From Thraustochytrium sp. TN22 (lineage: Eukaryota > Sar > Bigyra > Thraustochytrida > Thraustochytriidae), in assembly GCA_013306675.1 (NCBI GenBank), contig JABLUY010000103.1, forward strand, positions 55,195-119,194: 64,000 nucleotides of DNA. The letters are read 5' to 3'. The notes beneath the pieces are model-generated. The model ran no database searches and had not been told where the DNA came from. It was given only the letters and a program-made list of their open reading frames with translations. Below, piece by piece: positions 46,299 to 57,700 of this stretch (position 1 is the first letter of the stretch; the number at the start of each line of letters is the position of its first letter). Position numbers and translations under genes: made by a program.

Positions 46299-48407
46299 GC
46301 GCGCGCGCGCCGCCGGCCTTTGCGAACTGGGCCTCGCCTGCCTCGCCTGCAAGCATGCCCCGGCTCGCATGCGCGCCTTCGCTCCATCTTCGCCTCGCGC
46401 GCCGCGCGCAGTCGGCGCTCGCGCGGCGCCGCGCGCCGCCGCCGGGCCCGGCCGCGGCGCGGGCCGCGAGGCGCGCGCGCCCGCCGCCGCGCTCGCGAGC
46501 CGCCGGCCGCGCTCGCTCGGCGTGCTGGCGGGAGGGGCGCGGAGGACGCGGGGATGGCGGCCCGCGGCCACGCGGAGAAGACGACGTCGACCGCGGGCGA
46601 GCGAGGTGGACGCGGGCGGGGAGCCGGGGGCCGGGGCTGGCGTGCAGCGGATCGCGTGCGCAGCCGCGGCGCGTTGCAGCGAGTCCAGCGGCTGACAGAG
46701 CGGCTGGAGGGCGAGCGCGAACCCGAACGTGTTGGGATCGAGCCTCTTGCCGAGCCGGCCTCGAGCGGAGACGACATCGCCGTGGATGACCTGCGGCAGT
46801 GCGTCGGCAGCACCGGCATGAGCTCCTCGCGTCACGCAGCGTATACGAGACGGCCAGGCAACTCCACCCCTCAGCTTTGCCTTGAACGTGGCCTGCAAGC
46901 CTGACGGCGCCTGGAGTGGCAGTCGAGCTGGTTTCAAAGCGGCGCTGCGTCGCGGTGTCATCCATTCGCGAAGCTTGACCATGACCATCTTGTGACCTTG
47001 CCGCCGTCCTCAATACAGATGGCCTTGTCGTAGCAGCTGCCGCCCTCGCAGGAGCCACCCTCGCAGCTGTCTGTCTCCAGGCCTTTCTTCTGTTTGTCGA
47101 TTCTCATACACACCGAGGCTTTCGTCCTCGTTGTGAGGTAGGTGAGGGAAGCGTCGGAAGCTTGTGAAGGAGCAGAGGCCGCCTCGCCGCGGCCCGCGCG
47201 TCGGCCTGCTGTCGCTCCTCGATGGTTCCTTGTGTGCTGAGACTCAAGTTCGCTGAGACCCGCGGGGCCTTCTTGCACGCAAACTTCTCGAAGTCGTTGG
47301 CGCAGATGAGGTGCCAGTTCTCGTGAATGATACGGTGAGCGAAGGAAATCGTTGGTATAGCCTCAGACGAAACCTCGCCTTTGGTGAAAAGCGTCGCCAT
47401 CGAGGCTACATTCCCCGGGTTCCCCGTACCAGCGGCAAAATCCTCATATCCTCTCTTCTCCTTCTCCTTCTCCTTCTCCTTCTCCTTCTCCTTCTCCTTC
47501 TCCTTCTCCTTCTCCGTANNNNNNNNNNNNNNNNNNNNNNNNNNNNNNNNNNNNNNNNNNNNNNNNNNNNNNNNNNNNNNNNNNNNNNNNNNNNNNNNNN
47601 NNNNNNNNNNNNNCCTTCTTCTCCTTCTCCTTCTTCTTCTTCTTCTTTTGTGGTGGCAAGAAACGTTTGCAAGTTCTCTCGGCAGAGCGTCTCGAGACTC
47701 GGGCGCCCTGGCCCTCTCTTCGTTCTTAACGGCGCCGCTGCCAATTGCCGTGGTTGGCGCCGCGTATCAAACACTCAAATCAGGTAGGCAAGCCTCCAGC
47801 TGGGCCCACACAAGCCGTCACCGGCGAGCGCGCGGGCGAGAATCGACAACCTGAGGCGGACCCACTCACGGCTTTCCAAGTTGGATCCGAAATTCAGCTC
47901 GAGGCTGGAAGCTCGGAGCCTCGCGACAGTCGGCGAGCGATCGTGGTGGGACAACAACAGAAAAACGCCTTCACTCATGCAGTATCGAAGTTGAGCCGAA
48001 GGTCACCGCCGGGCTGCGCAAGATTGTCGCCAGGATGAGCAAGACCGTCGCAATGCTGGGCACTTGCCCTCCCCCGGCGGGCCCATTCGCCGCAAGGCTG
48101 GGCAGGGTCTTGGGGTACGTGCGCCTCAGCCCTTTTCATTTCAGCATGAGCAAGCAGTTGTTGAGTGATTGATTCGGTTTTTTAGTTTGGCCGAGTTGAG
48201 CTATCGTAGGCTGGCCAACATATGAAGGCGCGGAGACGCACGCAGGACCACGGGGGCTGATTTAGACAGGACGCTGAGCGTGGCGGTAGAGGTCGAGATC
48301 TACTTGGTGCACAGAGTGATGCCAGGGTACACGTGCTCGCGCCTTTTCCCTCGCTTTTTCTCGCCTTTTCTCGCTTTCTCGCATGCTCGCATGCTCGCAG
48401 ACCTTCA
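45958..48407. other. Intergenic region with CGC repeats, assembly gap and microsatellite
   Basis: About 2.4 kb, with a CGCGCC/CCG run at about 46180-46320 next to the kinase start and an A/T-richer part from 46900. On the minus strand, 47400-47104 reads 98 fairly normal residues (for example TISFAHRIIHENWHLICAND). It could be a first exon, but I could not find its partner. A TTCTCC microsatellite surrounds the N gap. The stretch 48000-48400 holds TTTTTCTCGC-type repeats and no gene. Confidence 0.4.
47455..47650. repeat. TTCTCC microsatellite interrupted by a 95-N assembly gap
   Basis: (CTTCTC)n runs from 47455 to 47515, then N at 47519-47613, then CCTTCTTCTCC-type sequence to about 47650. 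The gap is thus probably unresolved repeat. Confidence 0.9.
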
Positions 48408-49388
48408 TCAGCCCTGGCGTGAGGTGGCATCCAAGGTCGGGACGCCGAGGGTGGAGGTCCACTCGTGCAGGAGCTCGAGCGTGACGGCGGTGCCACCGCA
48501 CACAATGATGCCAATGCGAGCGTCGGGAGGAAAGCTCTGCTTAAAGGTCGCGGCCAGGGCAGTGCCGCAGGCCGGCTCGACGAGCACGCGGTGCTCGTTG
48601 GCGAGCAGGCAGCAGGCAGCAACGGCGTCGGCGTCCGAGACGAGCTGGCTCGAGCAACCGGCCGGATGCGAGAGGGCAAAGTCGACGGAGTCCTGCGAGA
48701 CGCAGAGCGCGCCGAGCGTGGTGGCGATGGTGGTGATGCGCTCGATGCGCGTCGGCTTGCCGGCCTCGAGCGCTGCTGCCATCGAGGCGGCGCCCTCGGT
48801 CTCGGCCGCGATGACCCGCGTGGACGAGGCCCAGTCGCCGCCAACCTCTCGAAGGCCGTGCAGCACACCGGCGAGCAGGCCGCCGCCGCCGACGCTGACC
48901 GCGATGGCGTCCAGCGGCGGCTCCCCCGGCGGCAGCTGGTCCACCATCTCGCTCACCATGGCGGAGTGGCCCTCCCAGAGCTTTGGGTGGTCAAAAGGCG
49001 GCACGTAGCTCGCCGAAGGGTCCTCCGCGCAGATCTCTCTCGCGCGCGCGTCGGCGCCGTTCCAGTTCTCGCCCACCACCTCGACCTCGGCGCCCTGGTC
49101 CCGGATGCGCTGCACCATGAGCGCCTTGGTCGTGGTGGGTACCACCACGTGCGCCTTCATGCCGAGCTCGCGCGCGCAGTACGCCGCGCTGTAGCCCGCG
49201 TTGCCGCCCGACGAGCACACCACGCGCGTGGCGCCCTGCTCCTTGAGGTACTCGAGCAGGTGCGACATGCCGCGGTGCTTGAAGCTTCCCGACGGCTGCG
49301 AGCACTCCAGCTTCAGCCACACCGAAGCCACGCCCAGCGCCCGCGCCAGCGCCGGCGACTCCACCAGCGGCGTCCGCACCGCCGTCAT
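48408..49388 (-). CDS. L-serine/threonine dehydratase (PLP-dependent)
   Basis: 326 residues run from the ATG at 49388. The enzyme deaminates serine or threonine to pyruvate or 2-oxobutyrate. The fold-type II signature is complete. TPLVESPALAR is near the start. The PLP lysine is Lys37 in SGSFKHRG. The substrate loop is SSGGNAGYSAAY and the phosphate loop is SVGGGGLLAG near residue 165. Near the C terminus is the VCGGTAV strand, in which Cys or Ser contacts the pyridine nitrogen. Length and motif spelling are closest to animal and yeast cytosolic SDS/CHA1 (about 320-360 residues) rather than to bacterial IlvA, since no ACT domain follows. No targeting peptide is seen. Confidence 0.93.
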   Translation of the reverse strand: MTAVRTPLVESPALARALGVASVWLKLECSQPSGSFKHRGMSHLLEYLKEQGATRVVCSSGGNAGYSAAYCARELGMKAHVVVPTTTKALMVQRIRDQGAEVEVVGENWNGADARAREICAEDPSASYVPPFDHPKLWEGHSAMVSEMVDQLPPGEPPLDAIAVSVGGGGLLAGVLHGLREVGGDWASSTRVIAAETEGAASMAAALEAGKPTRIERITTIATTLGALCVSQDSVDFALSHPAGCSSQLVSDADAVAACCLLANEHRVLVEPACGTALAATFKQSFPPDARIGIIVCGGTAVTLELLHEWTSTLGVPTLDATSRQG

Positions 49389-50109
49389 TCTTCTCGCGCG
49401 CCTTGCACTGCTCGCTGCGCCTTGCTCGACTCCGATTCAGGCTTTGCTGCTCCGAGTCAGGGCGGGGCTGCTCGTCACTCCACCATCGACCTCCCACGGG
49501 GACGGCGAGCAAGTGTCCGACTTGCCCAGCTCTCGGGCATTGTCTGCAGAGTGCGCGATGGGGCAGGCAGGCAGGCAGGCAAACGCCTGGCAGGCAGGTA
49601 GTCGTCGGGCGGCGAGCTGTGCTGCTCTGAGCAGGCCTGAGCAGTGCGAGGCCACGGCGTGCGTGTCTCGCCGTGCAGAATCGGAAAGCCAGGAGCACAC
49701 TTGTGACCTTTGCGCTCGTGTTCGAGAAGCGGGGTAAAGCACCAGCGGACCCGACTCCCGACTCCGGAGCGAGCAGGAAGCGGTGCCGGGTGGCAGCTCT
49801 TGCTGTGTGTCTGACAGTCTCAGAGGAGTCTGGACTCTGGAGCGAGCCGTGCCCGAGCAGCGCTGACGTGCTTCCGGAGGCGAACAGCTCCGGATTGTGC
49901 TTGGAGGTTGGCGAGGCGACCAGAACGACCGCCACAGCGCCGGCGCACTGACCACGGCGCACAGCTCGAGAACGTGCTCTTCTCCGAGCGGGAGCCAGTG
50001 GCTAGAGATGGTGCAGGCTGCGCTTCGAGTTTGTTGTCAAGGCTTCGCTTTCTCGTGGTAGGCCGGGTTCTCCCGACGATAAAAAGAAGGAAATCATGGT
50101 CGTCACGAG
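49389..50109. other. Intergenic region
   Basis: About 720 bases lie between the dehydratase start and the stop of the first ZIP gene. AGGC repeats lie at about 49563-49600. No supported gene is seen. Confidence 0.4.
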
Positions 50110-51051
50110 TCATGCCCAGATGCCAACGACCGCCATGATGGCCATGCCGAGCGCGAGACCCAGGAGCGCTAGCATGGGAAAGGTAAGAGGCGCGGAGCGC
50201 AGCCCCTCGCTAGCGACGATCCACGGCAACAGTAAGCTGATCATGCCAAGGTAGAGCAAAATTCCGCCGCAGAAGCTGTTGAGCACCCCGAGGAGGAGCG
50301 ACACGGACGCCGACTCCTCTGTGCAGAAGCTGTGCGTGCCGATGCCGACGGCAACACCCATTGGCGTCGTAAGCGCAAAGGCTAGGCCCATGAGGAGAAC
50401 CTTGGTACGCGACTCCACTGCAGCATCTGCAATGACCTCCGCGAGTGCGAAGCCCTCGAAGAGTTGATGGAAGGAGATGGCGATGATGAGCGGCACCCAG
50501 TCCGCGTGCGCCTGCAGACCGAGGTCGAAGCCGATGAGAACGCTGTGCACGAGCAGGTTTGCCTCCAAGGCAGCCACGCGCAGCAGCGAGTTGTTGTGGA
50601 GCGTGCTGCCGGGGCTCGCCAGGGAGCGTACGTGGCCAGCCTCGTGCGGGGCGCAGCTTCCGTAGTTCCCATGGCCCGCTTTGATGAGCTCGTGCATCTG
50701 GCCGGGCGCCTCGGGACCGCCGCAATCGCGCCTCCGCGAGAAGAGGTCGCCCGCGGCGCTCAAATAAATGCCACACAGCGCGAAGACGAAGGGCCATGCC
50801 TTGTAAGTATCCCAGCCGGCCACCTCGAAGAACTCATGCGCCTCGTTGATGAGATGGATGGTTGCCGTGGTCACCACAACGCCGCAGCCGGCGCCCTTTA
50901 GCAAGACCATGATGGCTGCCACGTTGCCAACGCTGCAGCCGCATGCCTGGGCCGCATGCAACGCGGAGGACAGTAAAAGGCCAAGACCAGACGCCACCAA
51001 AATCACAAAGAGCCCCGCGATCTGCTCATGAATCCTGTAGTCCTCCGACAT
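50110..51051 (-). CDS. ZIP-family (SLC39-like) metal transporter, copy 1
   Basis: 313 residues run from the ATG at 51051. Eight hydrophobic spans are visible, with a cytosolic loop between the third and fourth (about residues 105-155) that has His residues ([12 protein letters not shown]). The metal site lies in spans 4 and 5: [13 protein letters not shown] and [14 protein letters not shown] with the H-x3-E pair. Span 2 has [11 protein letters not shown]. The C terminus ([11 protein letters not shown]) matches the family's hydrophobic end. ZIPs bring zinc, iron or manganese into the cytosol. A paralogue follows upstream on the same strand and shares most residues. Confidence 0.92.
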   Translation of the reverse strand: MSEDYRIHEQIAGLFVILVASGLGLLLSSALHAAQACGCSVGNVAAIMVLLKGAGCGVVVTTATIHLINEAHEFFEVAGWDTYKAWPFVFALCGIYLSAAGDLFSRRRDCGGPEAPGQMHELIKAGHGNYGSCAPHEAGHVRSLASPGSTLHNNSLLRVAALEANLLVHSVLIGFDLGLQAHADWVPLIIAISFHQLFEGFALAEVIADAAVESRTKVLLMGLAFALTTPMGVAVGIGTHSFCTEESASVSLLLGVLNSFCGGILLYLGMISLLLPWIVASEGLRSAPLTFPMLALLGLALGMAIMAVVGIWA

Positions 51052-51487
51052 GATCGAGCCGCTCGAGATGAAGACTTGCCGACCCTCGGACCCGATGATG
51101 ATGGGTGCTCACGTAGAACCTCTCTGACAGGCTCGCTCAGGCTCTGCAGTGGGGCGGCCGCAAAAGAGCACACACAGCCTGAGGTGTCTTTCGGCTCTGC
51201 GCGCACCCCGAATCTCGTGATGCAAGCGAGAGACGCGGGGAATGGTTCAGCCGCGAGGCTGCGCAGCGCACGGTGCGAGCACAACAAGACCCAGAGAATG
51301 GATGGATGTTGCAGATTCTTTCTGTTGCAGGCATGGGCAAGCCGATTCATCAGCGACACAAAGAGATAAAGATCATGATCTAACTTCGCCGTCCAATCCA
51401 TCAACCAAGTGGGGTTCTGAAAACAAACAAAAGGAGCTTGAAGGTGATAGCGAGAGGATGCAGTGTCGGTCGGAAAGCAAAGCCGAA
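51052..51487. promoter_or_regulatory. Spacer between the two ZIP genes
   Basis: About 440 bases with the promoter of copy 1 and the 3' region of copy 2. No gene and no clear metal-response element is seen. Confidence 0.35.
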
Positions 51488-52441
51488 TCAGGCCCAGATA
51501 CCAATGATGGCAAGGGCGGCCATGCCAATGGCCAGGCCGAGGAGAGCGAGCAGCGGATAGATGAGGGGCGCATGCTGCAGGCCCTTGCTGCCGACGACCC
51601 AGGGCAAGAGCAGGCTGACCATGCCGAGGTAGAGCAAAATGCCGCCGCAGAAGCTGTTGAGGATGCCGAGGAGGAGCGCGACGCTGGCGGACTCCTCGTC
51701 GTATGCGCTGTGCGTGCCGATGCCGATGGCCACTCCGAGGGGCGTGGTGATCATGAAGGCGAGAGCCATGAAGACAATCTTGAGGTGCGAGCCGACGCCC
51801 GAGTCGCTGATGACTTCGGCGAGCGCAAAGCCCTCGAAGAACTGGTGAAAGGAGATGGCAATGAGCAGCGGCACCCAGTCCTCGCGCACCTGCAGGCCGA
51901 GGTCAAAGCCGATGAGGATGCTGTGCACGAGCAAATTTGCCTCGAGGGCGACCGCACGCAGCATGGAGTCACCATCGTGCGTGCTCCCGGACGCGAGCGA
52001 GCGAGTCTCGCCGCCCGCCTCGGGCGCCTCCTCGTCGGCCTGGGCGCCGTGGCCGTGGCCGGTCTTGGTCAGGTCGGCGAGCTCGTGCGCCGATGCCGAC
52101 TTGCTGTGACCACGGCGCCGCGAGAAGAGGTCGCCCACGGCGCTCAGGTAGATGCCGCAAAGCGCGAAGACAAAGGGCCACGCCTCGTAGGTGTCCCAGC
52201 CCGCCACTTCGAAGAACTCGCCCGCCTCGTTGATGAGATGGATGGTCGCCGTGGTCACCACGACGCCGCACCCGATGCCCTTGAGGAGCACGACCAGACC
52301 AGCCATCACGTCCATGCTGCAGCCGCACCGCTCTGCGGCGTGCAGCCCAAAGGACAGCAGCAGGCCCAACCCGGAGGCCACGATCACGACAAAGAGGCCG
52401 CCCACCTGCTCGTTCACATGGTAAGACTCGGAGTCTGACAT
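51488..52441 (-). CDS. ZIP-family (SLC39-like) metal transporter, copy 2
   Basis: 317 residues run from the ATG at 52441. The sequence runs parallel to copy 1 along its whole length: [69 protein letters not shown] and a C-terminal IIGIWA. The H-x3-E metal site is kept. The variable cytosolic loop is longer and more acidic and contains HGHG, a typical ZIP histidine cluster. The two genes are in tandem on the same strand with about 440 bases between them, so they arose by local duplication. Divergence is mainly in the loop and in the residues around span 6, which suggests a shift of regulation or metal preference (inference). Confidence 0.92.
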   Translation of the reverse strand: MSDSESYHVNEQVGGLFVVIVASGLGLLLSFGLHAAERCGCSMDVMAGLVVLLKGIGCGVVVTTATIHLINEAGEFFEVAGWDTYEAWPFVFALCGIYLSAVGDLFSRRRGHSKSASAHELADLTKTGHGHGAQADEEAPEAGGETRSLASGSTHDGDSMLRAVALEANLLVHSILIGFDLGLQVREDWVPLLIAISFHQFFEGFALAEVISDSGVGSHLKIVFMALAFMITTPLGVAIGIGTHSAYDEESASVALLLGILNSFCGGILLYLGMVSLLLPWVVGSKGLQHAPLIYPLLALLGLAIGMAALAIIGIWA

Positions 52442-54709
52442 GGTTCGAGCACGGGCAGGGTAAAGGGCTAGCTAAAACAGAGCAAGTGCTTGGGCTCGCT
52501 GCAGAGGTTGCGGAATTGCTCTCCCCGCTGCATCGCGCTGTGAGCCCGCGCAGCAACGAGTCCCTCCGAGTCCTCCCGCCATCATTCAGCTGCGCCTCGT
52601 CATTCAGTCACGAAAGCGCATCTCTCGATTCCCCTGCCCGCGTGCAAGCAGGCAGCGCGCACGAGGTCCTCCTCTCGGGGCGCTCGTGCTCTTCCTGCGC
52701 GGCCTGCAGTGCCTGCATGCCAGCGTACCCGCGATTGGCCATGGCAGCGAGCGCGCACGGCAGCGCACGGCGGCGACCACCGACCAGTGCTCGCTCCGCT
52801 CGCTCTGCGCTTCTCTGCCAGTGGTCAACAGCCAGGTCGGGGCCCTGGCGGAGCAGTGGTGCGCCACGAACCGCGCAACCCAAGACTTGCGTGCGCGGTC
52901 GCGCGGCGCCGGCGCGACCTCGCGCGGCGAAGCGAGAAGACGCAGGGCCGCGCGAGGGGGCGGCTAGCCCGACAGCGCGTCCACCAGCCAGCCCGCCAGC
53001 CAGCTCTAGCTAGCCAGCTACGCTTGGTCGAGAGAGGCAGGCACCTTGGCACTGGCACTGTAGTAGCAATGACACGCCGAGAGCCGCCGAGAGCCCGCCA
53101 AGGTGGTGTACCACGAGCAGGGAGTAGACTCGGTCGTGCGCGCGAGATTGAAGGTCATCGAAATAAAGAGGGTGGTGACGAGGTGGTGGAACGCGCTGCG
53201 AGCGCGTTGCGAGCGTTGCGAGGAGGCGCACGCGATACGCTAGGCACTTGGCTCGTCATGTGAGAAGTCTTCGAAGCGATCTTGTAGTAGGGGCCAGTGC
53301 TTGCGATGCTCGAGATTCCTGGCATGAGTCGAAAGACTTGTGGTTGGTTGGTTTGTATGCGGCGTGCCTGGGCGTGGCAAGTAACTCCTACCACTCAGCA
53401 GCGCTTCCCGTACACGCACGGCCATTCAACTTGAACTGCGTGGTGCCTGTCTCGGAAAGAGGCGAGGCGCAGATTATAAGTAAAGTCCCTCTTAGTAGGC
53501 GCTAGAGAGCGAGCGTGCCACACCATCGCCCAATGATCGTTGGCCGGTGGCGGCGCCCGGGCCCGCCGGCCGTCCGTGCTATGGTCACCACACGTGACGG
53601 ACTCTCCCTCTCACTGACAGACTGTCCAATGAATGGATACCCTTGGACAACCCGCAGAGGCACCACCGCGCATCCGTGGCCGCCGCATTGCGGCCGCACC
53701 CGGGGTGCACACCCCGCCTGATCATGACTGTGAGCTCACTTGCAGTGCAGGCACTGGCAGCCCGCGCGTTGCGACAGACCTTCAACGTGCGCCAGCGTGG
53801 CGCACGAAGCAGCATCCACCTCTGTCGTCCACCGCCTCGGCGTCCTCCGTCCTTCACGCCCAAGGCTCCGTCGGCGAGCAACGCCAAAAAAAAAATAACC
53901 ACCTCCCTTCCGCGGCCCGGCAGCCGCGCAGGCTGTAGCATCCCACCCGCTCGCCGCTCGCCGGTCTCCAAGGCCGCGCCCTTGCATCTCTTGCGCTTGC
54001 CTCGTGCCATGCCTTTGTGGCGCGTCAATTTTTCCCTACGCGCAGAAGCGGCGCGGATGCCAGCGAACACAGCGCCTCCAGCCGCGGCAAGGGGTTCCCC
54101 GCGCCGGGTCCGGTGCGCGCACGCCGCCGCGGTGCGCGCGCAAGGGCGCCTTGCGTGACTTGCGGTCGCCGGCCGGCAAGAGCGGGCTGGTTTGCGCGAC
54201 TTGCGCGCAAGAGCGGGTTGCGCGCGGCAAGTGCGGCTTCGCGCCTGCGCAGCCAAGCCACGATCAAACAACCAACGACCGCGGGCGCGCGCGCGCGCGC
54301 GGGGCGGCGGGCGGCGGCGGCGGCGGCGGCGGCGGGCGCGCGGGCGCGCGCGGCGGCGGCGGCGGCTGCGGCGCGCGGCGCCGGCCGCAGCGGCGCCGGC
54401 GCGGCCGGCAGCCGGCTGGCTGGCTGCCTGCTTGGCGTCGGCTGCAGCGGTGGTTTTTGAAAAAGGGAGGGGCGCGTGCATCAATCAAATATCGTCAGCT
54501 CGTGTCGTGGCGCGGCGCGCCGTGGTCGTCTCGCCTCGGCTCGGCCCGGCCCGGCCCGGCTCGGCCCGTCGCAACGCGACGCGCGGGGAGGCGCGAGGAG
54601 ACCGGCGCAGGCAGGTCCCGACCCGAGGATACGCCTCGTTTCGTCTCGCGCGAGTCGCGGCGGCTAGGCGGCGAGCGCGAGGCTGGCCGCTCGCGCGGGG
54701 AGCGTCACC
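52442..54709. promoter_or_regulatory. Divergent intergenic region before the large chromatin protein gene
   Basis: About 2.3 kb without a recognisable gene. CTAGCTAGCCAGCTA lies at about 53006-53020, GGCACTGGCACTG at 53048-53060, and GCAGTGCAGGCACTGGCA at about 53743-53760. From 54280 to 54420 there is a (CGG)n/(CGCG)n stretch, then GGCCC-type repeats at about 54540-54570. The many open frames here encode Arg/Ala/Gly strings. Confidence 0.4.
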
Positions 54710-57700
54710 ATGACGGGCGTGGCGGCGGGCGTGGGGCCCGAGATGGCGGCGGTGATCCGCGCGCCGGAGGACCCGCAGCGTATGGTGCTGCGAATGGCCA
54801 TGGACGCGGTGCGCATGAGCGAGGTGGACGACGCCATGCTTGTGGACCTGTGCACGGTGTGGAAGACCTTTCGCGGCTTCCACGAGCTGGTGCGCGTGAC
54901 GCCCTTTAGCCTGATGGAGCTGCAGCAGGCGGTACGCCAAGGCCAGCCCAGTGTGCTGCTGCTCGAGGTGCACATGTCGCTGCTGCAGTTCCTCATCCAG
55001 GATGCGGTGGCCAAGCGCGAGCACGCGGCGCGCGCTAGCCACAAGCGAGGCGCACTCTCCGCAGAACAGTCCGGCACCCTGCGGCTCGAGCAGCTGCGCG
55101 TGGGTTCCTGGGAGATCGTGCTGCAGGACCTGCTCGCGCATAGCCTGCGCGGGCTCAAGGGCCGCGCCGCGGTCAAGAGCGACTTCTTGCTCGACCGCCA
55201 GCGCCCGCGCATCGCGGTGGACCGTGCACGCGCGCTCGTCACGCGCGAGGCCAGCTGGCGCCGCGAGGCGCGCGCCCTGGTGGCCGGCCTGGTGGAGAGT
55301 GAAGACGCTGCGGCGCTCGTGGGGCCCATGCACGAGATGGTCGGGCTCAGCCCGGCCGCGCTCAGAGACCTCATCGAGGACCCGGTCTGCCTGGGCCTCG
55401 TCTATGCGCGCCTCGCGGAGGACGCCTCGCGGCCCTACGCCGCGCTGAGCGAGGTCGTGCGAGACGTGCAGCGCGTTTGCGACAACTGCTTCGCTTACTT
55501 TGAGCTCGACAGCCCGCAGGTGCTGGCTGCTCGCCGCGTCTCCACTCTCTTCGACGACCTCGTCGCCGCCATGCAGGGCGGCCTGGACGAGGAGGAGGAG
55601 GTCGACGCCGATGCCGACGCCGCGGCTGCCGCAGGGGCGGCGCCGCAGGGCGAGGGCGCGGCCGCCGTCTCCCCGGCCGGGGGTGCCGGAGCAGCGGCGG
55701 CCGCCGGCGGCGCCAAGGAGACCGCGCCGGCCAGCGCCAAGAAGAAGCAGGGGGCGCAGCAGCAAAAGAAGGCCACGCCCAAGGCCAAGACCCGGTCCAG
55801 AAGAAAGAGCGCCGGCGGCGCCGGCCTCGAGAACGAGGCGACGCCGGCCCCTGCCGAGGAAGACCCGGCCGACGACAATGTGTCGGACGCTGGCAATCCT
55901 GGCGACGAGGACGAGGATGCGGCGCTCGATGAGGTGGGCGCCTCGGGCGCCACAGACGAGCGCCGCGCCGCGCTCCAGGAGGCGCTCACGGCGCTGCGCG
56001 ACAACGGCTACGCCGAGCTCGGCATCCCTGAGCGTTGTACCATCCTGGCCTGGCTCTGCGAGCGCTTCATCGAGACCGACCCCGTGCGCGAGTTCATGGA
56101 CAAGGCACTTGAGGAGATTGAGAGCCATGAAACGCGCGTCGCCGCGCTCGAGACCGAGTTCACCGACGAGAACAACGTCACCATCCGCGAGCACCACGAA
56201 AAGGCCATGGAGAAGGTCGATACCGATATGGCCCATATCCGCAAGCTCACCAAGAAGTGGGGCCAGATCTGCTCCAAGCGCCCCGACGTCCCTGGCGTTG
56301 ACCTCGTTGGCCGTACCATCTGCCACCTCGTGCCCGACGCCAAGGGCGTTTCCTTTCGCTGCGGCCTCGTTGAGCGCGTCGCTTCCAAGCGGGAGGCTGA
56401 GCGCAAGAAGAGCAAGCTCGCACCGCCCCCGGTCGCCACGCCTGCGCGCAAGCGCAAGCGCGTCCGCAAGTCGCCCGGCCGACCTTCCGTAAAGAAGCTC
56501 AAGGCGGCGGCCGGCAGCACGCCCAGTGGCTCCTCGGCGCCCACGGCGAGCACGAAGAAGGGAGCCAAGGCCGGTGCGGCCAAGGGGGACGCCAAGTCCA
56601 ACGCCAAGTCCGGCGCCAAGGCGGAGGCCAAGGCGGTGGCCAAGGCCGATGCCAAGGCAGAGGCAAAGGCAGAGGCAAAGGCAGAGGCAAAGGCAGAGGA
56701 GGCCAAGTCCGAGGCCAATGCAGAGGCCAAGGCAGAGGAGGCCAAGTCGGAGAAGGACAAGGTGGAGGAGGCCAATGCAGAGGAGGCCAAGGCCGACTCT
56801 GCGGACAAGGCTGACTCTGCGGACAAGGACGCCAAGGCCGACGCCGATGCCGACGCAGACCCTGACGCGGACGCTGACGACGACGACGACGATGACGATG
56901 ACGATGATGATGGCGATGAAGATGATGACGGTGCGGGCGACGAAGACGAAGACGAGGATCTTCCGGCACCCGCGGATGCCGCTGCCAACGGGACTTCCGA
57001 GACCGTCAAGAAGGACAACGGCGACGACGACGGCGACGACGACGGCGGCGATGGCGACGACGCCAAGGAGGACGCCAAGAAGACGTCTGGCGACGGCGAC
57101 GACGCCAAGAAGGAGTCCGGCGACGGCGAAAAGGCCAAAAAGGAAGCCGGGGACGGCGAGGAGGTCAAGAAGGAGGCCGGGGATGGCGAAGCGGTCAAGA
57201 AGGAGGCCGACGACGCAGCTGTCCCCGCTGCCAAAATGGAAACCGGTGGTGACGACGATGAGACCAAGAAGGACGACGAAGCCAAGCCCATGGAGACGGA
57301 CGAGGCTGGCGCGCAGGCATTGACAGACAGCAAGGCCGCCTCGGAAGAGACGGATGCGGCGAAGCTGGCCAAGCGCGCCAAGCGCGCCGCGCAGCGGCCG
57401 CCCGGTGGCTTCTACTACTCGGTTTCGTACGACGACGACGACGACCGCGTGTCGGGACGCGACATCCTCTCCGAGGCGGAGGTCCGCGCGGCGTTGGTGG
57501 CACCAAACGTAGACCTGGGCATCGAGGAGGACAGCAACGCGGCGGCCACCGGCGGTGCCGCGGCGCAGGCCGCGCAGGGCCAGCACAGCGAGTATACCCG
57601 CTACTACATGTATCCGATCGACGACCTGGTCCGCGGGGAGCCGGGCCAGGTGGTGTGGACCACGTACGGGTACGGTGTCATCCTGAGTGTGCGCCAGAGC

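Noticed and set aside
47104-47400. Minus-strand 98-codon frame (TISFAHRIIHENWHLICAND)
   Set aside because: Composition is normal, but there is no family match, no partner exon and an assembly gap nearby. It is kept as a note in the gap entry rather than called as a gene.
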